A stretch of DNA of 64,000 nt from Dokdonella_A sp049583635 (GTDB lineage: Bacteria > Pseudomonadota > Gammaproteobacteria > Xanthomonadales > Rhodanobacteraceae): positions 1-64,000 of the forward strand of contig JBAUWF010000016.1 of assembly GCA_049583635.1 (NCBI GenBank), read 5' to 3'. A model generated the notes under the pieces. It saw only the letters and a list, made by a program, of their open reading frames with translations, had not been told where the DNA came from and did no database searches. Of this stretch, positions 37,297 through 46,246 are shown one piece after another; the first letter of the stretch is position 1; the number at the start of each line of letters is the position of its first letter. The position numbers and the translations under genes are program-made.

Positions 37297-40200
37297 TTGC
37301 CGCGATTATCCGCTGGTCGCTGAACAACCGCGCCTTCGTGCTGCTGGCGCTGGCGTTGGCCGTCACCGGTGGCATCTACGCGCTAAAGGACACGCCTGTC
37401 GACGCGATTCCCGACTTGTCGGATGTGCAAGTCATCATCAAAACTCCCTATCCGGGGCAAGCACCCCAGGTCGTGCAAGACCAAATCACCTATCCGATGG
37501 AGACAGCCATGCTCGCCGTACCCGGCGCAACTGTCGTGCGCGGCTATTCGTTCTTTGGTGACTCCTATGTGTACGTCATCTTCAAGGACGGTACAGATCT
37601 CTATTGGGCGCGCTCACGAGTTCTGGAATACCTGAATCAGGTCACAGGCAATCTGCCGGCCGACGTGCATCCGAGCCTGGGCCCGGATGCCACGGGCGTC
37701 GGCTGGGTGTACGAATATGCGCTGGTCGACAGGACCGGCCAACACGATCTGGCCCAGCTCACCAGCCTGCAGGACTGGTTCCTGAAGTTCCAATTGCAGA
37801 CTGTGCCCGGCGTGGCAGAGGTGGCGACCGCCGGAGGCATGGTGCGGCAGTACCAAGTAGTCGTGGATCCGGACAAGCTGCGTGCGTACAACATCACGCT
37901 ATCTCAAGTGAAGATGGCGATCCAGAACGGCAATCACGAGACCGGCGGTGCCGTCGTTGAGCTGGCGGAGGCTGAATACATGGTCCGCGCCAGCGGCTAC
38001 ATCCACGGCATCAAGGATCTGTTGCAGGTGCCGCTGATGGTGGACAAGAACGGCACCCCCGTGCAACTCAAGGACGTGGCCGAGGTTCGATTGGGACCGC
38101 AGATCCGCCGCGGCATCACTGAACTGAACGGCCAGGGCGAGGTTGTTGGTGGCGTCATCGTGATGCGTCACGGCGAGAACCCGCAAACAGTCATCGACGG
38201 GGTCAAGGCAAAATTGGCGACATTGAAGGGCAACCTGCCACCGGGCGTGCAGGTCGTAACGACGTACGATCGTTCGCAGCTGATCGCTGCCGCGATCAGC
38301 AATTTGCGCGAGAAGCTCATCGAGGAATTCCTCGTGGTGACGCTGGTGTGTATCGCGTTCCTGTTCCACTTCCGTTCGGCGATCGTCGCCATTGTCAGCC
38401 TGCCGGTCGGCATCCTGATGGCCTTTATCGTGATGCGGCTGCAGGGATTGAACGCGAACATCATGTCGCTGGGGGGCATCGCGATCGCAATCGGCGCCAT
38501 GGTCGATGGCGCCATTGTCATGATCGAAAACCTGCACAAGCACATGGAGCGCGAAGTGATCACGGCGGACAACCGATGGCGAATCGTGACCAACGCAACC
38601 GTCGAGGTGGGCCCACCGATTTTTTTCTCGCTGGTCATCATCGCGATTTCGTTCATGCCGGTATTCACATTGACCGGGCAATCGGGTCGCATGTTCACGC
38701 CGCTTGCGTTCACCAAGACCTATGCGATGGCGGCGGCGGCTATTTTGGCGATCACGCTTGTGCCGGTGCTGATGGGGTATTTCATCCGCGGACGGATCAC
38801 GGCCGAGCATGCGAACCCGATCAACCGCCTGCTGACGGCGCTCTACCGCCCCCTGATCAATGGTGTCGTTCGTCACCCGTGGCTGGTCGCGATGGCGAGC
38901 GCATTGGTGCTCTTGATCAGTGTATGGCCGGCAATGCGGCTGGGCTCGGAGTTCATGCCGCCGTTGGATGAAGGCGATCTGATGTACATGCCGTCGGCGC
39001 GACCCGGTATCTCGGCCGACAAGGCGCTGCAAGTATTGCAACAAACGGACAAATTGATCATGAGCGTCCCAGAGGTGGCCTCCGCATTCGGAAAGATGGG
39101 CCGAGCGCAGACCGCCACCGATCCGGCACCGTTGTCAATGGTCGAAACCGTCGTTCAGTTGAAGCCGAAATCGCAGTGGCGTCCGGGGGTCACTGCCGGC
39201 GATATCCGACGGGAGCTGGAGCAACGGGTCAAGTTGCCGGGCCTGACCAACGCTTGGGTGATGCCGATCAAGACCCGCATCGACATGCTCTCCACCGGCA
39301 TCAAGACACCGGTCGGCATCAAGGTCGGCGGCCCCGAGCTGGCAGTGATCCAGCGGATCGGCGCCGAGCTTGAGAAAGTCCTTCCGCAAGTACAAGGGAC
39401 AACGTCGGTCTATTCGGAGCGCGTTGCCGGTGGCCGCTACCTCAAGATCAATATCGACCGCGGCAAGGCGGCCCGGCTCGGTCTGAACATCAGTGACGTA
39501 CAGGATGTCGTGCGCACGGCGATCGGCGGCATGAATGTCACGGAAACGGTGGAAGGACTCGAGCGCTATCCGATCAACCTGCGCTATCCGCGCGATTGGC
39601 GCGACTCGGTCGCGACCTTGCGACGACTGCCCATCGTCACGGCTCGCGGCAATCATGTCGAGCTGGGCGATGTCGCCGACGTGCGTATCGAAGACGGTCC
39701 TCCCATGATCAAGAGCGAGGCCGCGCAACTGAGTGGATGGACGTACGTCGATATCGCCGGTCGCGACGTCGGATCATACGTGGCTGAAGCACAGAAGGTC
39801 GTCGCTGCCAAGGTCAAGCTGCCTTCCGGGTATTCACTGACCTGGTCCGGGCAGTACGAGTACATGCAGAAAGCGAAAAAAAATCTCCAAACGCTTGTTC
39901 CCCTCACGTTGGCATTGATTGCGCTGCTGCTGTACATGACGTTTCGCAGTGTTGCCCAGGTGGCGATCATCATGGGTACCTTGCCGCTGGCCCTCGCTGG
40001 CGGCGCCTGGCTGCTGTATCTGCTGGACTACAACTTGTCGGTTGCTGTCGCGGTCGGATTCATCGCTCTGGCGGGCGTCACCGTGGAAATCGGCGTCGTG
40101 CTGGTGGTTTATCTCAACCAGTCCGTTGGCGCCTATATCGAACGCTGCAAGGTGCAGGATCAACCGTTGAGCATTGAGGGTGTGCGCCTTGCGGTGCGCG

Positions 40201-40430
40201 ACGGTGCATTGCTGCGCCTGCGACCGATTTCGATGACCGCGGCCGCGATCATCGCCGGCCTGCTGCCGGTGATGTTCGGCGGCGGCACCGGTTCGGAAGT
40301 AATGCGGCGTATTGCGGCGCCAATGGTCGGTGGCATGTTAAGCGCGTTGGTCCTCACCATGCTGGTCATTCCGGCGGTGTACCTGCTGTGGAAATCGCGG
40401 CGTTTTCGTAAGCAAGAATTCGTCCCGTAG
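37293..40430 (+). CDS. cusA: Heavy-metal efflux RND permease (CusA/CzcA family)
   Basis: 1045 residues, full length for the HME-RND family, with twelve membrane spans in the pattern 1+5+1+5. Recognisable blocks are DTPVDAIPDLSDVQVIIKT in the first periplasmic loop, AIGAMVDGAIVMIENLHKHM in span 4 carrying the proton-relay Asp, and GKMGRAQTATDPAPLSM in the second loop where CusA-type pumps have metal-binding methionines. SMVETVVQLKPKSQWR favours Cu(I)/Ag(I) (CusA) over Zn/Co (CzcA) pumps. It exports metal from periplasm or cytosol through CusBC using the proton gradient. Specificity is inferred. Confidence 0.94.
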   Translation: MIAAIIRWSLNNRAFVLLALALAVTGGIYALKDTPVDAIPDLSDVQVIIKTPYPGQAPQVVQDQITYPMETAMLAVPGATVVRGYSFFGDSYVYVIFKDGTDLYWARSRVLEYLNQVTGNLPADVHPSLGPDATGVGWVYEYALVDRTGQHDLAQLTSLQDWFLKFQLQTVPGVAEVATAGGMVRQYQVVVDPDKLRAYNITLSQVKMAIQNGNHETGGAVVELAEAEYMVRASGYIHGIKDLLQVPLMVDKNGTPVQLKDVAEVRLGPQIRRGITELNGQGEVVGGVIVMRHGENPQTVIDGVKAKLATLKGNLPPGVQVVTTYDRSQLIAAAISNLREKLIEEFLVVTLVCIAFLFHFRSAIVAIVSLPVGILMAFIVMRLQGLNANIMSLGGIAIAIGAMVDGAIVMIENLHKHMEREVITADNRWRIVTNATVEVGPPIFFSLVIIAISFMPVFTLTGQSGRMFTPLAFTKTYAMAAAAILAITLVPVLMGYFIRGRITAEHANPINRLLTALYRPLINGVVRHPWLVAMASALVLLISVWPAMRLGSEFMPPLDEGDLMYMPSARPGISADKALQVLQQTDKLIMSVPEVASAFGKMGRAQTATDPAPLSMVETVVQLKPKSQWRPGVTAGDIRRELEQRVKLPGLTNAWVMPIKTRIDMLSTGIKTPVGIKVGGPELAVIQRIGAELEKVLPQVQGTTSVYSERVAGGRYLKINIDRGKAARLGLNISDVQDVVRTAIGGMNVTETVEGLERYPINLRYPRDWRDSVATLRRLPIVTARGNHVELGDVADVRIEDGPPMIKSEAAQLSGWTYVDIAGRDVGSYVAEAQKVVAAKVKLPSGYSLTWSGQYEYMQKAKKNLQTLVPLTLALIALLLYMTFRSVAQVAIIMGTLPLALAGGAWLLYLLDYNLSVAVAVGFIALAGVTVEIGVVLVVYLNQSVGAYIERCKVQDQPLSIEGVRLAVRDGALLRLRPISMTAAAIIAGLLPVMFGGGTGSEVMRRIAAPMVGGMLSALVLTMLVIPAVYLLWKSRRFRKQEFVP

Positions 40431-40491
40431 GAATTTCTGGGCGCCGAATTTCCGCTGTGCAAGGCTCGGAGTGTGGCATTTGCAGCGAGCG

Positions 40492-41331
40492 CTAGAACCC
40501 GCCGAAGCGCGTGGCGATGGCGATTCCCAGTCCAAAAATCAGGATGGAGAGAACGATCATGCCGGCAATCATCGCGGGCGAAACGGGTTTCAGACGCTGG
40601 TCCGACGACGCGACGCTGTCAGGATGACCGTGAGCTTCGGCGGCACGTGACGCCTTGTGCTGGTGCGCTGCGTCAGCGTGCGGCGCTCGCACGGTCATCA
40701 TCCCGTGCTTCAGATGGCGTGAGACCAGCCACCAGTTCATGGGATAGGCGGTCACTAAGCCGACCAGCAGGGCCATTGACATCACGAACCAGAATGCAGG
40801 TGCCGACGGATCGTGACTTGCGGGAACGTGGGCCATGGCCACAGTCATCACCGGCACCATGCCAGCCATCAGGCAATTCATCGACAGCAACTCGGGAAAA
40901 AAGGTGCCTAATAGCGCCTTTGTGTATGAGCCGCCCGCCATGGCACGCATGAACAGCGACTGGAAGATGCTCCAGCCGAACCCGAAACCCAGCACGTATT
41001 CCAGTAAGACCTCTCCGAATTTTGGCAGGTGGATAAGACTCGCGACAACGGCGCCCGCCAAGATGCCGATGCCGTCTCCCGCCACACAGTGCATGGTCGA
41101 GCCGAGCACCTGCCGCCAGCGCGTCGCTATATAACGTTCGTGCAGGCCCGGTAGCGGTTCGCGGCAGCCCAGGACGTAAAGGAACGCGCCCACCGGCCCC
41201 GTGTACACGGTGAGGAGGACGAACCCCCATTTGAGCACTGGCAATTCGGGCGTGGCGCGGATATCGATCGCCACGAACAACACAGCAAGCGCCGTCAGAA
41301 GAAACCAAAGCAGCATCACACCATCGAGCAT
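40492..41331 (-). CDS. DUF4396 membrane protein with His-rich loop
   Basis: 279 residues, six or seven hydrophobic spans. Family wording includes WGFVLLTVYTGPVGAFLYVL, STMHCVAGDGIGILAGA and FPELLSMNCLMAGMVPV, all matching DUF4396. A hydrophilic loop near residues 215-245 is rich in histidine (HADAAHQHKASRAAEAHGHPD region), which could bind metal. It is convergent with cusA and next to a broken copper ATPase, so a role in copper or other metal handling is plausible but not shown. DUF4396 proteins have no established function. Confidence 0.85.
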   Translation of the reverse strand: MLDGVMLLWFLLTALAVLFVAIDIRATPELPVLKWGFVLLTVYTGPVGAFLYVLGCREPLPGLHERYIATRWRQVLGSTMHCVAGDGIGILAGAVVASLIHLPKFGEVLLEYVLGFGFGWSIFQSLFMRAMAGGSYTKALLGTFFPELLSMNCLMAGMVPVMTVAMAHVPASHDPSAPAFWFVMSMALLVGLVTAYPMNWWLVSRHLKHGMMTVRAPHADAAHQHKASRAAEAHGHPDSVASSDQRLKPVSPAMIAGMIVLSILIFGLGIAIATRFGGF

Positions 41332-41390
41332 TGCGGTCTCCCAATATCAGGTTCTCTGCACCGCGATGACGCTACTGCCGCAACGTCACA

Positions 41391-42095
41391 CTACGACTGA
41401 GTCCGCAGCCGCAACGCATTGCCAACGACGGATACTGAACTGAAGCTCATCGCCAGCGCGGCGATGATCGGCGACAACAAAATGCCGGTGAACGGATATA
41501 GCACGCCCGCTGCGATCGGGATACCAAGCGCGTTGTAGACCAGCGCGAAGCCCAGGTTCTGGCGCATGTTGTGCACGGTCTGTTGCGATCGCCCTTGACC
41601 AAGGTCACGTGACCGCTGTTTATTGCCACGTCGGTACCGGTGCCCATGGCGATGTCGACATCGGCGCGAGCGAGCGCCGGCGCGTCGTTGATGCCGTCTC
41701 CTGCCATTGCGACCTTGTGCCCCTGCCTCTGTAGGTTCGCAACAATGGCGACCTTGTCTTCCGGTTTGACTTCGCTCACGACCTCGTCGATTCCAAGCCG
41801 CGCGCCGAGCCGTAGCCCATCCATCGCCGGTCGCCATCACTAGGTAAATCCCCGCCATATGCAATTGCCTGATCGCGTCGGGCGTGCTGGCCTTGATCGG
41901 ATCCGACACGGCCAGAAGGCCCGCCAGTCGACCATCCACTGCAAGATGCATCACTCTCGCGCCGTCGGAACGCAGCTTCTCGGCTTCGTCGCGAAGAGGC
42001 GCAACATCGATCTGCGCCTGCTGCATCAAAGCGCTGTTACCGAGCAGCACGTGGTGGGCTTTCCAGGTTGCCCGTCACTTGGTCTTTGGAAACGC
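41391..42095 (-). pseudogene. copA: Broken 3' part of a copper-type P-type ATPase gene
   Basis: Read on the minus strand, the 5' part gives VLLGNSALMQQAQIDVAPLR then DGRLAGLLAVSDPIKASTPD and YLVMATGD. The frame then shifts near 41828 into DEVVSEVKPEDKVAIVANLQ and MAGDGINDAPALARADVDIA, which is the conserved hinge of P1B ATPases. It shifts back near 41585 to the first frame for MRQNLGFALVYNALGIPIAA and the last two membrane spans. A third shift lies near 42070. The metal-binding domains, first six spans and the DKTGT phosphorylation site are missing. This is the C-terminal third of a CopA/ActP gene, non-functional as it stands. Two of the shifts cancel, so sequencing indels could contribute. 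Confidence 0.85.
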
Positions 42096-42164
42096 CAGAT
42101 GCGCTCGCACAAGGCTCACGGTACGATGGCCGTGCCGCGGGCAGCGGCGCCGAGAGTGGCAGCA

Positions 42165-42449
42165 ATGCGTTATCTCTACTATCAAATTTCGCCGTATCTG
42201 ACGCCCGATGTTCTCTTGTCGATCCTTGCCGTCATCGTCCTCGTTGGCATCCTGTGGGTGGTGCTGCCGTTCTCGGTGTTCGGCATCAAACCGTTGCTTC
42301 GATCGGTTCGCGACGAGTTGCGCACGATGAACACGAATTCCGCCGAGGCAACCGCACAGCTGCGCGTGTTGATCGAGCAGCAGAATCTCCTGCTTGCCGA
42401 GGCCTGCGGTCGCCGCGACGCAAAAATCGGCGACGACACCGGATCGTGA
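42165..42449 (+). CDS. Small single-span membrane protein
   Basis: 94 residues from ATG 42165; the frame is open upstream through unrelated sequence. A short N terminus (YYQISPYLTPDVLL) precedes one hydrophobic span (SILAVIVLVGILWVVLPFSVFG), then a cytosolic helical region (LLRSVRDELRTMNTNSAEAT, AQLRVLIEQQNLLLAEA) that could form a coiled coil. I do not recognise a named family, though the layout recalls small conserved hypotheticals of Lysobacterales. It lies directly upstream of the DUF6165 gene in the same direction (97-bp gap). Confidence 0.65.
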   Translation: MRYLYYQISPYLTPDVLLSILAVIVLVGILWVVLPFSVFGIKPLLRSVRDELRTMNTNSAEATAQLRVLIEQQNLLLAEACGRRDAKIGDDTGS

Positions 42450-42546
42450 CGGTGTTTCGAACATCCGGAATATCTGCCAGGTCAGCTATCGTTTCGCTCC
42501 CGGCAGGACTTGGCGCAGTGGCTGGTCTCGAGTCGGTCGTCGCCGC

Positions 42547-42936
42547 ATGACCCAGATTTCGGTTCCGGTTTCGCATGGCGAGTTGATCGACAAGATCACG
42601 ATTCTCGAGATCAAGGCCGCGCGCATCTCCGATGCGGCCAAGCTCGTGAATGTTCGCCGCGAACTCGAACTGCTCGAGAAAGTGTGGAGGAACGACCCTG
42701 CCGCCCGCATCGATATATCGGTCGGGCGCTCGCAGCTCAAGGCGGTCAACGAGGCGCTCTGGGATATCGAGGATCGCATCCGCCTCAAGGAAAAGGCGCA
42801 GGCATTCGACACCGAGTTCATCGAACTCGCGCGTTCAGTTTACGTACGCAACGACGAACGCGCCGCGATCAAGCGCACGTTGAACGAGCGCCTCGGTTCG
42901 AGCCTGATCGAAGAGAAGTCGTATCAGGATTACTGA
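42547..42936 (+). CDS. DUF6165 family protein
   Basis: 129 residues from ATG 42547 (the open frame extends upstream but SVPVSHGELIDKITILEIK is the family N terminus). The chain is almost entirely helical and charged, with IDISVGRSQLKAVNEALWDI and ARSVYVRNDERAAIKRTLNE as its conserved blocks. DUF6165 proteins are often found beside glycosyltransferase or methyltransferase genes; none is present here. Cytosolic; function unknown. Confidence 0.82.
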   Translation: MTQISVPVSHGELIDKITILEIKAARISDAAKLVNVRRELELLEKVWRNDPAARIDISVGRSQLKAVNEALWDIEDRIRLKEKAQAFDTEFIELARSVYVRNDERAAIKRTLNERLGSSLIEEKSYQDY

Positions 42937-43057
42937 GGTTGGGATGGCTTCGGCCGAGGACAAGGAAGGCGCCGGGTCGTATTTTCGGAATCACCCGTCA
43001 TTTGACATTTCGTTGGATGTATTGCGTGCGATGGTATCGGCCTCGTCGGGCGACGTG

Positions 43058-46000
43058 TCAGCGAAAATCGCGTGACGCGAACGCGAGTTCGGGCAGCAGA
43101 TGGCTCAAGTCGAACAGGCGCTGCGCGATCAGATGTTGCACGCCGTCCGCCGCTTCGAGCACGCCTTGTACGCCGAGCAGAGTCGATTCGAGCAAGGCGC
43201 GCGTCTGGCGTTCGGCCAGTGTGCGCCAGACGATGACATTGACGTTGCCGGTCTCGTCCTCGATCGTGACGAAGATGACGCCCTTGGCGGTGCTCGGATG
43301 CTGGCGTCCGGTGACGAGACCCGCGCAGCGCAAGCGCTTTCCGGCATTGCGTTGATGGCATGCATCGCAAGCGCGCAGCATGTGCTGTCGATCGAGCGCG
43401 GCGCGCACGAGCGCGAGCGGATGTTGCTTGAGCGACAGCCCCTGCGTCGCGTAATCGGTGAGCACTTCCTCGCGCACCGAAGGCACGCGCAGTGCAATGC
43501 GTTGTTCGCTCGCGGCAACTCCGGCCAGCAACGCCGATGTGCGTTCGCTACCGGCGCTATCCCAGCGCGCGCGATGCCGATGGCCGCTCAGGCTGTGCAG
43601 TGCATCGGCATCGGCCAGACGCGCGCGTTCGCCGGCATCGAGTCCGGCACGCCGGACCAGATCGGGGACATCGCGAAATGGCGCCTTCCTGCGGGCGGCA
43701 ACCACGCGCGCGGCGCAGCTTTTCGAAAGCCCGCGAATCTGCCGCAATCCGAGTCGCAACGCGGGTGATGCGGCCGGGTCCTCCAGCGTGCAATCGAAGT
43801 CGCTGACTGAAACATCCGCTGACAATACCTGCACGTCATGGCGTTGCGCGTCCTGGATCAATTGCGAGGGCTGGTAGAAACCCATCGGCTGCGAGTTCAG
43901 CAGTGCGCACACGAAAGCGGCCGGATGATGGCATTTGAGCCAGGCTGAGGCATAGGCGAGCAGGGCGAAACTGGCCGAGTGCGATTCGGGAAATCCGTAG
44001 TCGCCGAAGCCCTTGATCTGCTCGAAGATCTGTTCGGCGAATGCGGGCGGATAGCCATTCCTTTGCATGCCGGCGAAGATGCGTTCGCGAAACGGTTCGA
44101 GCCCGCCGCGGCGTTTCCAGGCGGCCATTGCACGGCGCAACTGATCGGCTTCGCCCGGCGTGAAATCGGCGGCGACTTCGACCAGACGCATCACCTGTTC
44201 CTGGAAGATCGGCACGCCGAAGGTGCGTCCAAGGACCTGCTCGATTTCCGGTTTCGGATATTCGACCGGTTCGAGTCCCTGCCGGCGGCGCAGATACGGA
44301 TGCACCATCTGGCCCTGGATCGGACCCGGTCGCACGATCGCGACCTCGACCACCAGATCGTAGAAGGTTTCCGGCTTCAGGCGCGGCAGCATCGACATCT
44401 GCGCGCGCGATTCGATCTGGAACACGCCGACCGTATCGGCCTTGCGGATCATTGCATAAGTTACGGGATCGTCCTGCGGCAGGGTGGCGATCTCGTAGTC
44501 GAGAGCGGCGTGGGTGCGCAGCAGGTCGAGGCATTTACGCAGACAGGTCAGCATGCCGAGCGCGAGGCAATCGACTTTGAGCAGACGCATCGATTCGAGA
44601 TCGTCCTTGTCCCACTGGATCACCGTGCGATCGGCCATTGCGGCATTCTCGACCGGCACCAATGCGTGCAATGGGTGCTCCGAGATCACGAAGCCGCCGA
44701 CGTGCTGCGAGAGATGACGCGGAAAACCGATCAGCTCGCTGACCAGTACGACCAATTGCCGCATAACGCGACTTGCGGGATCGAAGCCGCGTTCGCGCAG
44801 CGCGTCGTCGAGTGCGTCGGCTCGTGCATACGAGAAAATGCGACTCAGCTCATCGAGTTGATCGGCACCGAGACCGAGAGCGCGACCGACATCGCGCACG
44901 GCGCTCTTGCGCCGGTAGCGGATGACAGTCGCTGCGAGTGCGGTGCGGTCGCGACCGTACTTGCCGAAGATGTACTGGATAACTTCTTCGCGGCGCTCGT
45001 GTTCAAAATCGACATCGATATCGGGCGGTTCGTTGCGTTCGATCGACAGGAATCGCTCGAACAGGAGATTGCCGTGCTCGGGATCGACCGCGGTGATGCC
45101 GAGGCAGTAGCACACTGCGGAATTGGCCGATGAGCCGCGACCCTGGCACAAAATCGGCGGATTCTGACGACGCGCCCAGGAGACGATGTCCTCAACGGTC
45201 AGGAAGAAGTGTTCGTATTCGAGCCGGGCGATCAGCGCGAGTTCGCGCTCGATCTGTGCGCGCACCGCAACCGGAATGCCGCCGGGCCAGCGCTGTGCCG
45301 CGCCTGACAAGGTCAGCGCGTGCAGGTGTTCGATCGGTGTTTGTCCGTGCGGAACCAGCTCATGCGGATATTCGTAGGTGAGCGTGTCGAGATGGAACGT
45401 GCAGCGCCTGGCGATGCGGACGCTTTCGGCCAGCAGTTCCGGTGGATACAAGTCGGCCAGAATTTCGCGACTGCGCAGATGGCGTTCGCCACTCGGAAAC
45501 AGGGCATGGCCCGCCTCGGCGACCATGCAACCCAGCCGGATTGCGGTCAGCACATCGTGCAGCACGCGCCGCCGGCGCACATGCATATGCACGTCGCCGG
45601 CGGTGACCAGCGGTAGACCGTGTCGTGCACTGAGGCGGTGCAATGCGGCGATTTCGGCCGCATCATCGGGGCCGTTGTGCAGTTCGACGGCGAGCCATGC
45701 GCGCCCCGCGAAATGCCGGGCGATCCAGGCACCGTGTTCATCGTCGCTTCCAGTGCCGATGTTTTCCGCGATAGCGGCCGTTGTCGTGATGTGCCGGCCA
45801 TTCGTGGAGACAGCACTCCGCACAGCGGTCGAAAACAAGGTGCCAGGCGCCCACAGCATCAGCACGCCGCTACCGATAATCGCTTCGACATCCGCCCGAG
45901 TCAGCCGATACTCGCCCTTGGCGCTGCGCCTGCGCCCTGTCGTGATCAGCCGGCACAGATCGCTGTAGCCGCTCTGATCGGCGGCGAGCAGCACGAGTTT

Positions 46001-46246
46001 CGGCCCGTCCTCGAGTTGCACCTCACTGCCGACGATCAATGCGATGCCGGTCGCCCGGGATGCATCGCGCGCGCGCACGATGCCGGCCAGCGAACATTCA
46101 TCGGTGATCGCGAGTGCGGTGTAGCCGAGCTTGCTCGCGCGCTCGAACAATTCCTGTGCGCTCGATGCGCCGCGCTGGAAGCTGAAATTGCTCAGGCAAT
46201 GAAGTTCGGCGTATACGGGAAGATGGCGCATTCCGGTGTCGCTCAT
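43058..46246 (-). CDS. dnaE2: Error-prone DNA polymerase DnaE2 (ImuC)
   Basis: 1062 residues from ATG 46246, which overlaps the imuB stop (ATGA). PHP domain at the N terminus (YAELHCLSNFSFQRGASS, ITDECSLAGIVRA), then the C-family polymerase palm with PPDIDVDFEHERREEVIQYI containing the catalytic aspartates, LKVDCLALGMLT, and the fingers region (PGPIQGQMVHPYLRRRQG, GVPIFQEQVMRLVEVAADFT). The C-terminal OB fold is GVIFVTIEDETGNVNVIVW. The shortened length relative to DnaE1 and the operon with imuA and imuB identify it as the SOS mutasome polymerase responsible for damage-induced mutagenesis. Likely repressed by the adjacent LexA. Confidence 0.96.
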   Translation of the reverse strand: MSDTGMRHLPVYAELHCLSNFSFQRGASSAQELFERASKLGYTALAITDECSLAGIVRARDASRATGIALIVGSEVQLEDGPKLVLLAADQSGYSDLCRLITTGRRRSAKGEYRLTRADVEAIIGSGVLMLWAPGTLFSTAVRSAVSTNGRHITTTAAIAENIGTGSDDEHGAWIARHFAGRAWLAVELHNGPDDAAEIAALHRLSARHGLPLVTAGDVHMHVRRRRVLHDVLTAIRLGCMVAEAGHALFPSGERHLRSREILADLYPPELLAESVRIARRCTFHLDTLTYEYPHELVPHGQTPIEHLHALTLSGAAQRWPGGIPVAVRAQIERELALIARLEYEHFFLTVEDIVSWARRQNPPILCQGRGSSANSAVCYCLGITAVDPEHGNLLFERFLSIERNEPPDIDVDFEHERREEVIQYIFGKYGRDRTALAATVIRYRRKSAVRDVGRALGLGADQLDELSRIFSYARADALDDALRERGFDPASRVMRQLVVLVSELIGFPRHLSQHVGGFVISEHPLHALVPVENAAMADRTVIQWDKDDLESMRLLKVDCLALGMLTCLRKCLDLLRTHAALDYEIATLPQDDPVTYAMIRKADTVGVFQIESRAQMSMLPRLKPETFYDLVVEVAIVRPGPIQGQMVHPYLRRRQGLEPVEYPKPEIEQVLGRTFGVPIFQEQVMRLVEVAADFTPGEADQLRRAMAAWKRRGGLEPFRERIFAGMQRNGYPPAFAEQIFEQIKGFGDYGFPESHSASFALLAYASAWLKCHHPAAFVCALLNSQPMGFYQPSQLIQDAQRHDVQVLSADVSVSDFDCTLEDPAASPALRLGLRQIRGLSKSCAARVVAARRKAPFRDVPDLVRRAGLDAGERARLADADALHSLSGHRHRARWDSAGSERTSALLAGVAASEQRIALRVPSVREEVLTDYATQGLSLKQHPLALVRAALDRQHMLRACDACHQRNAGKRLRCAGLVTGRQHPSTAKGVIFVTIEDETGNVNVIVWRTLAERQTRALLESTLLGVQGVLEAADGVQHLIAQRLFDLSHLLPELAFASRDFR

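Noticed and set aside
43979..45133. 384-residue plus-strand open frame
   Set aside because: Lies opposite dnaE2, whose polymerase motifs are unambiguous.
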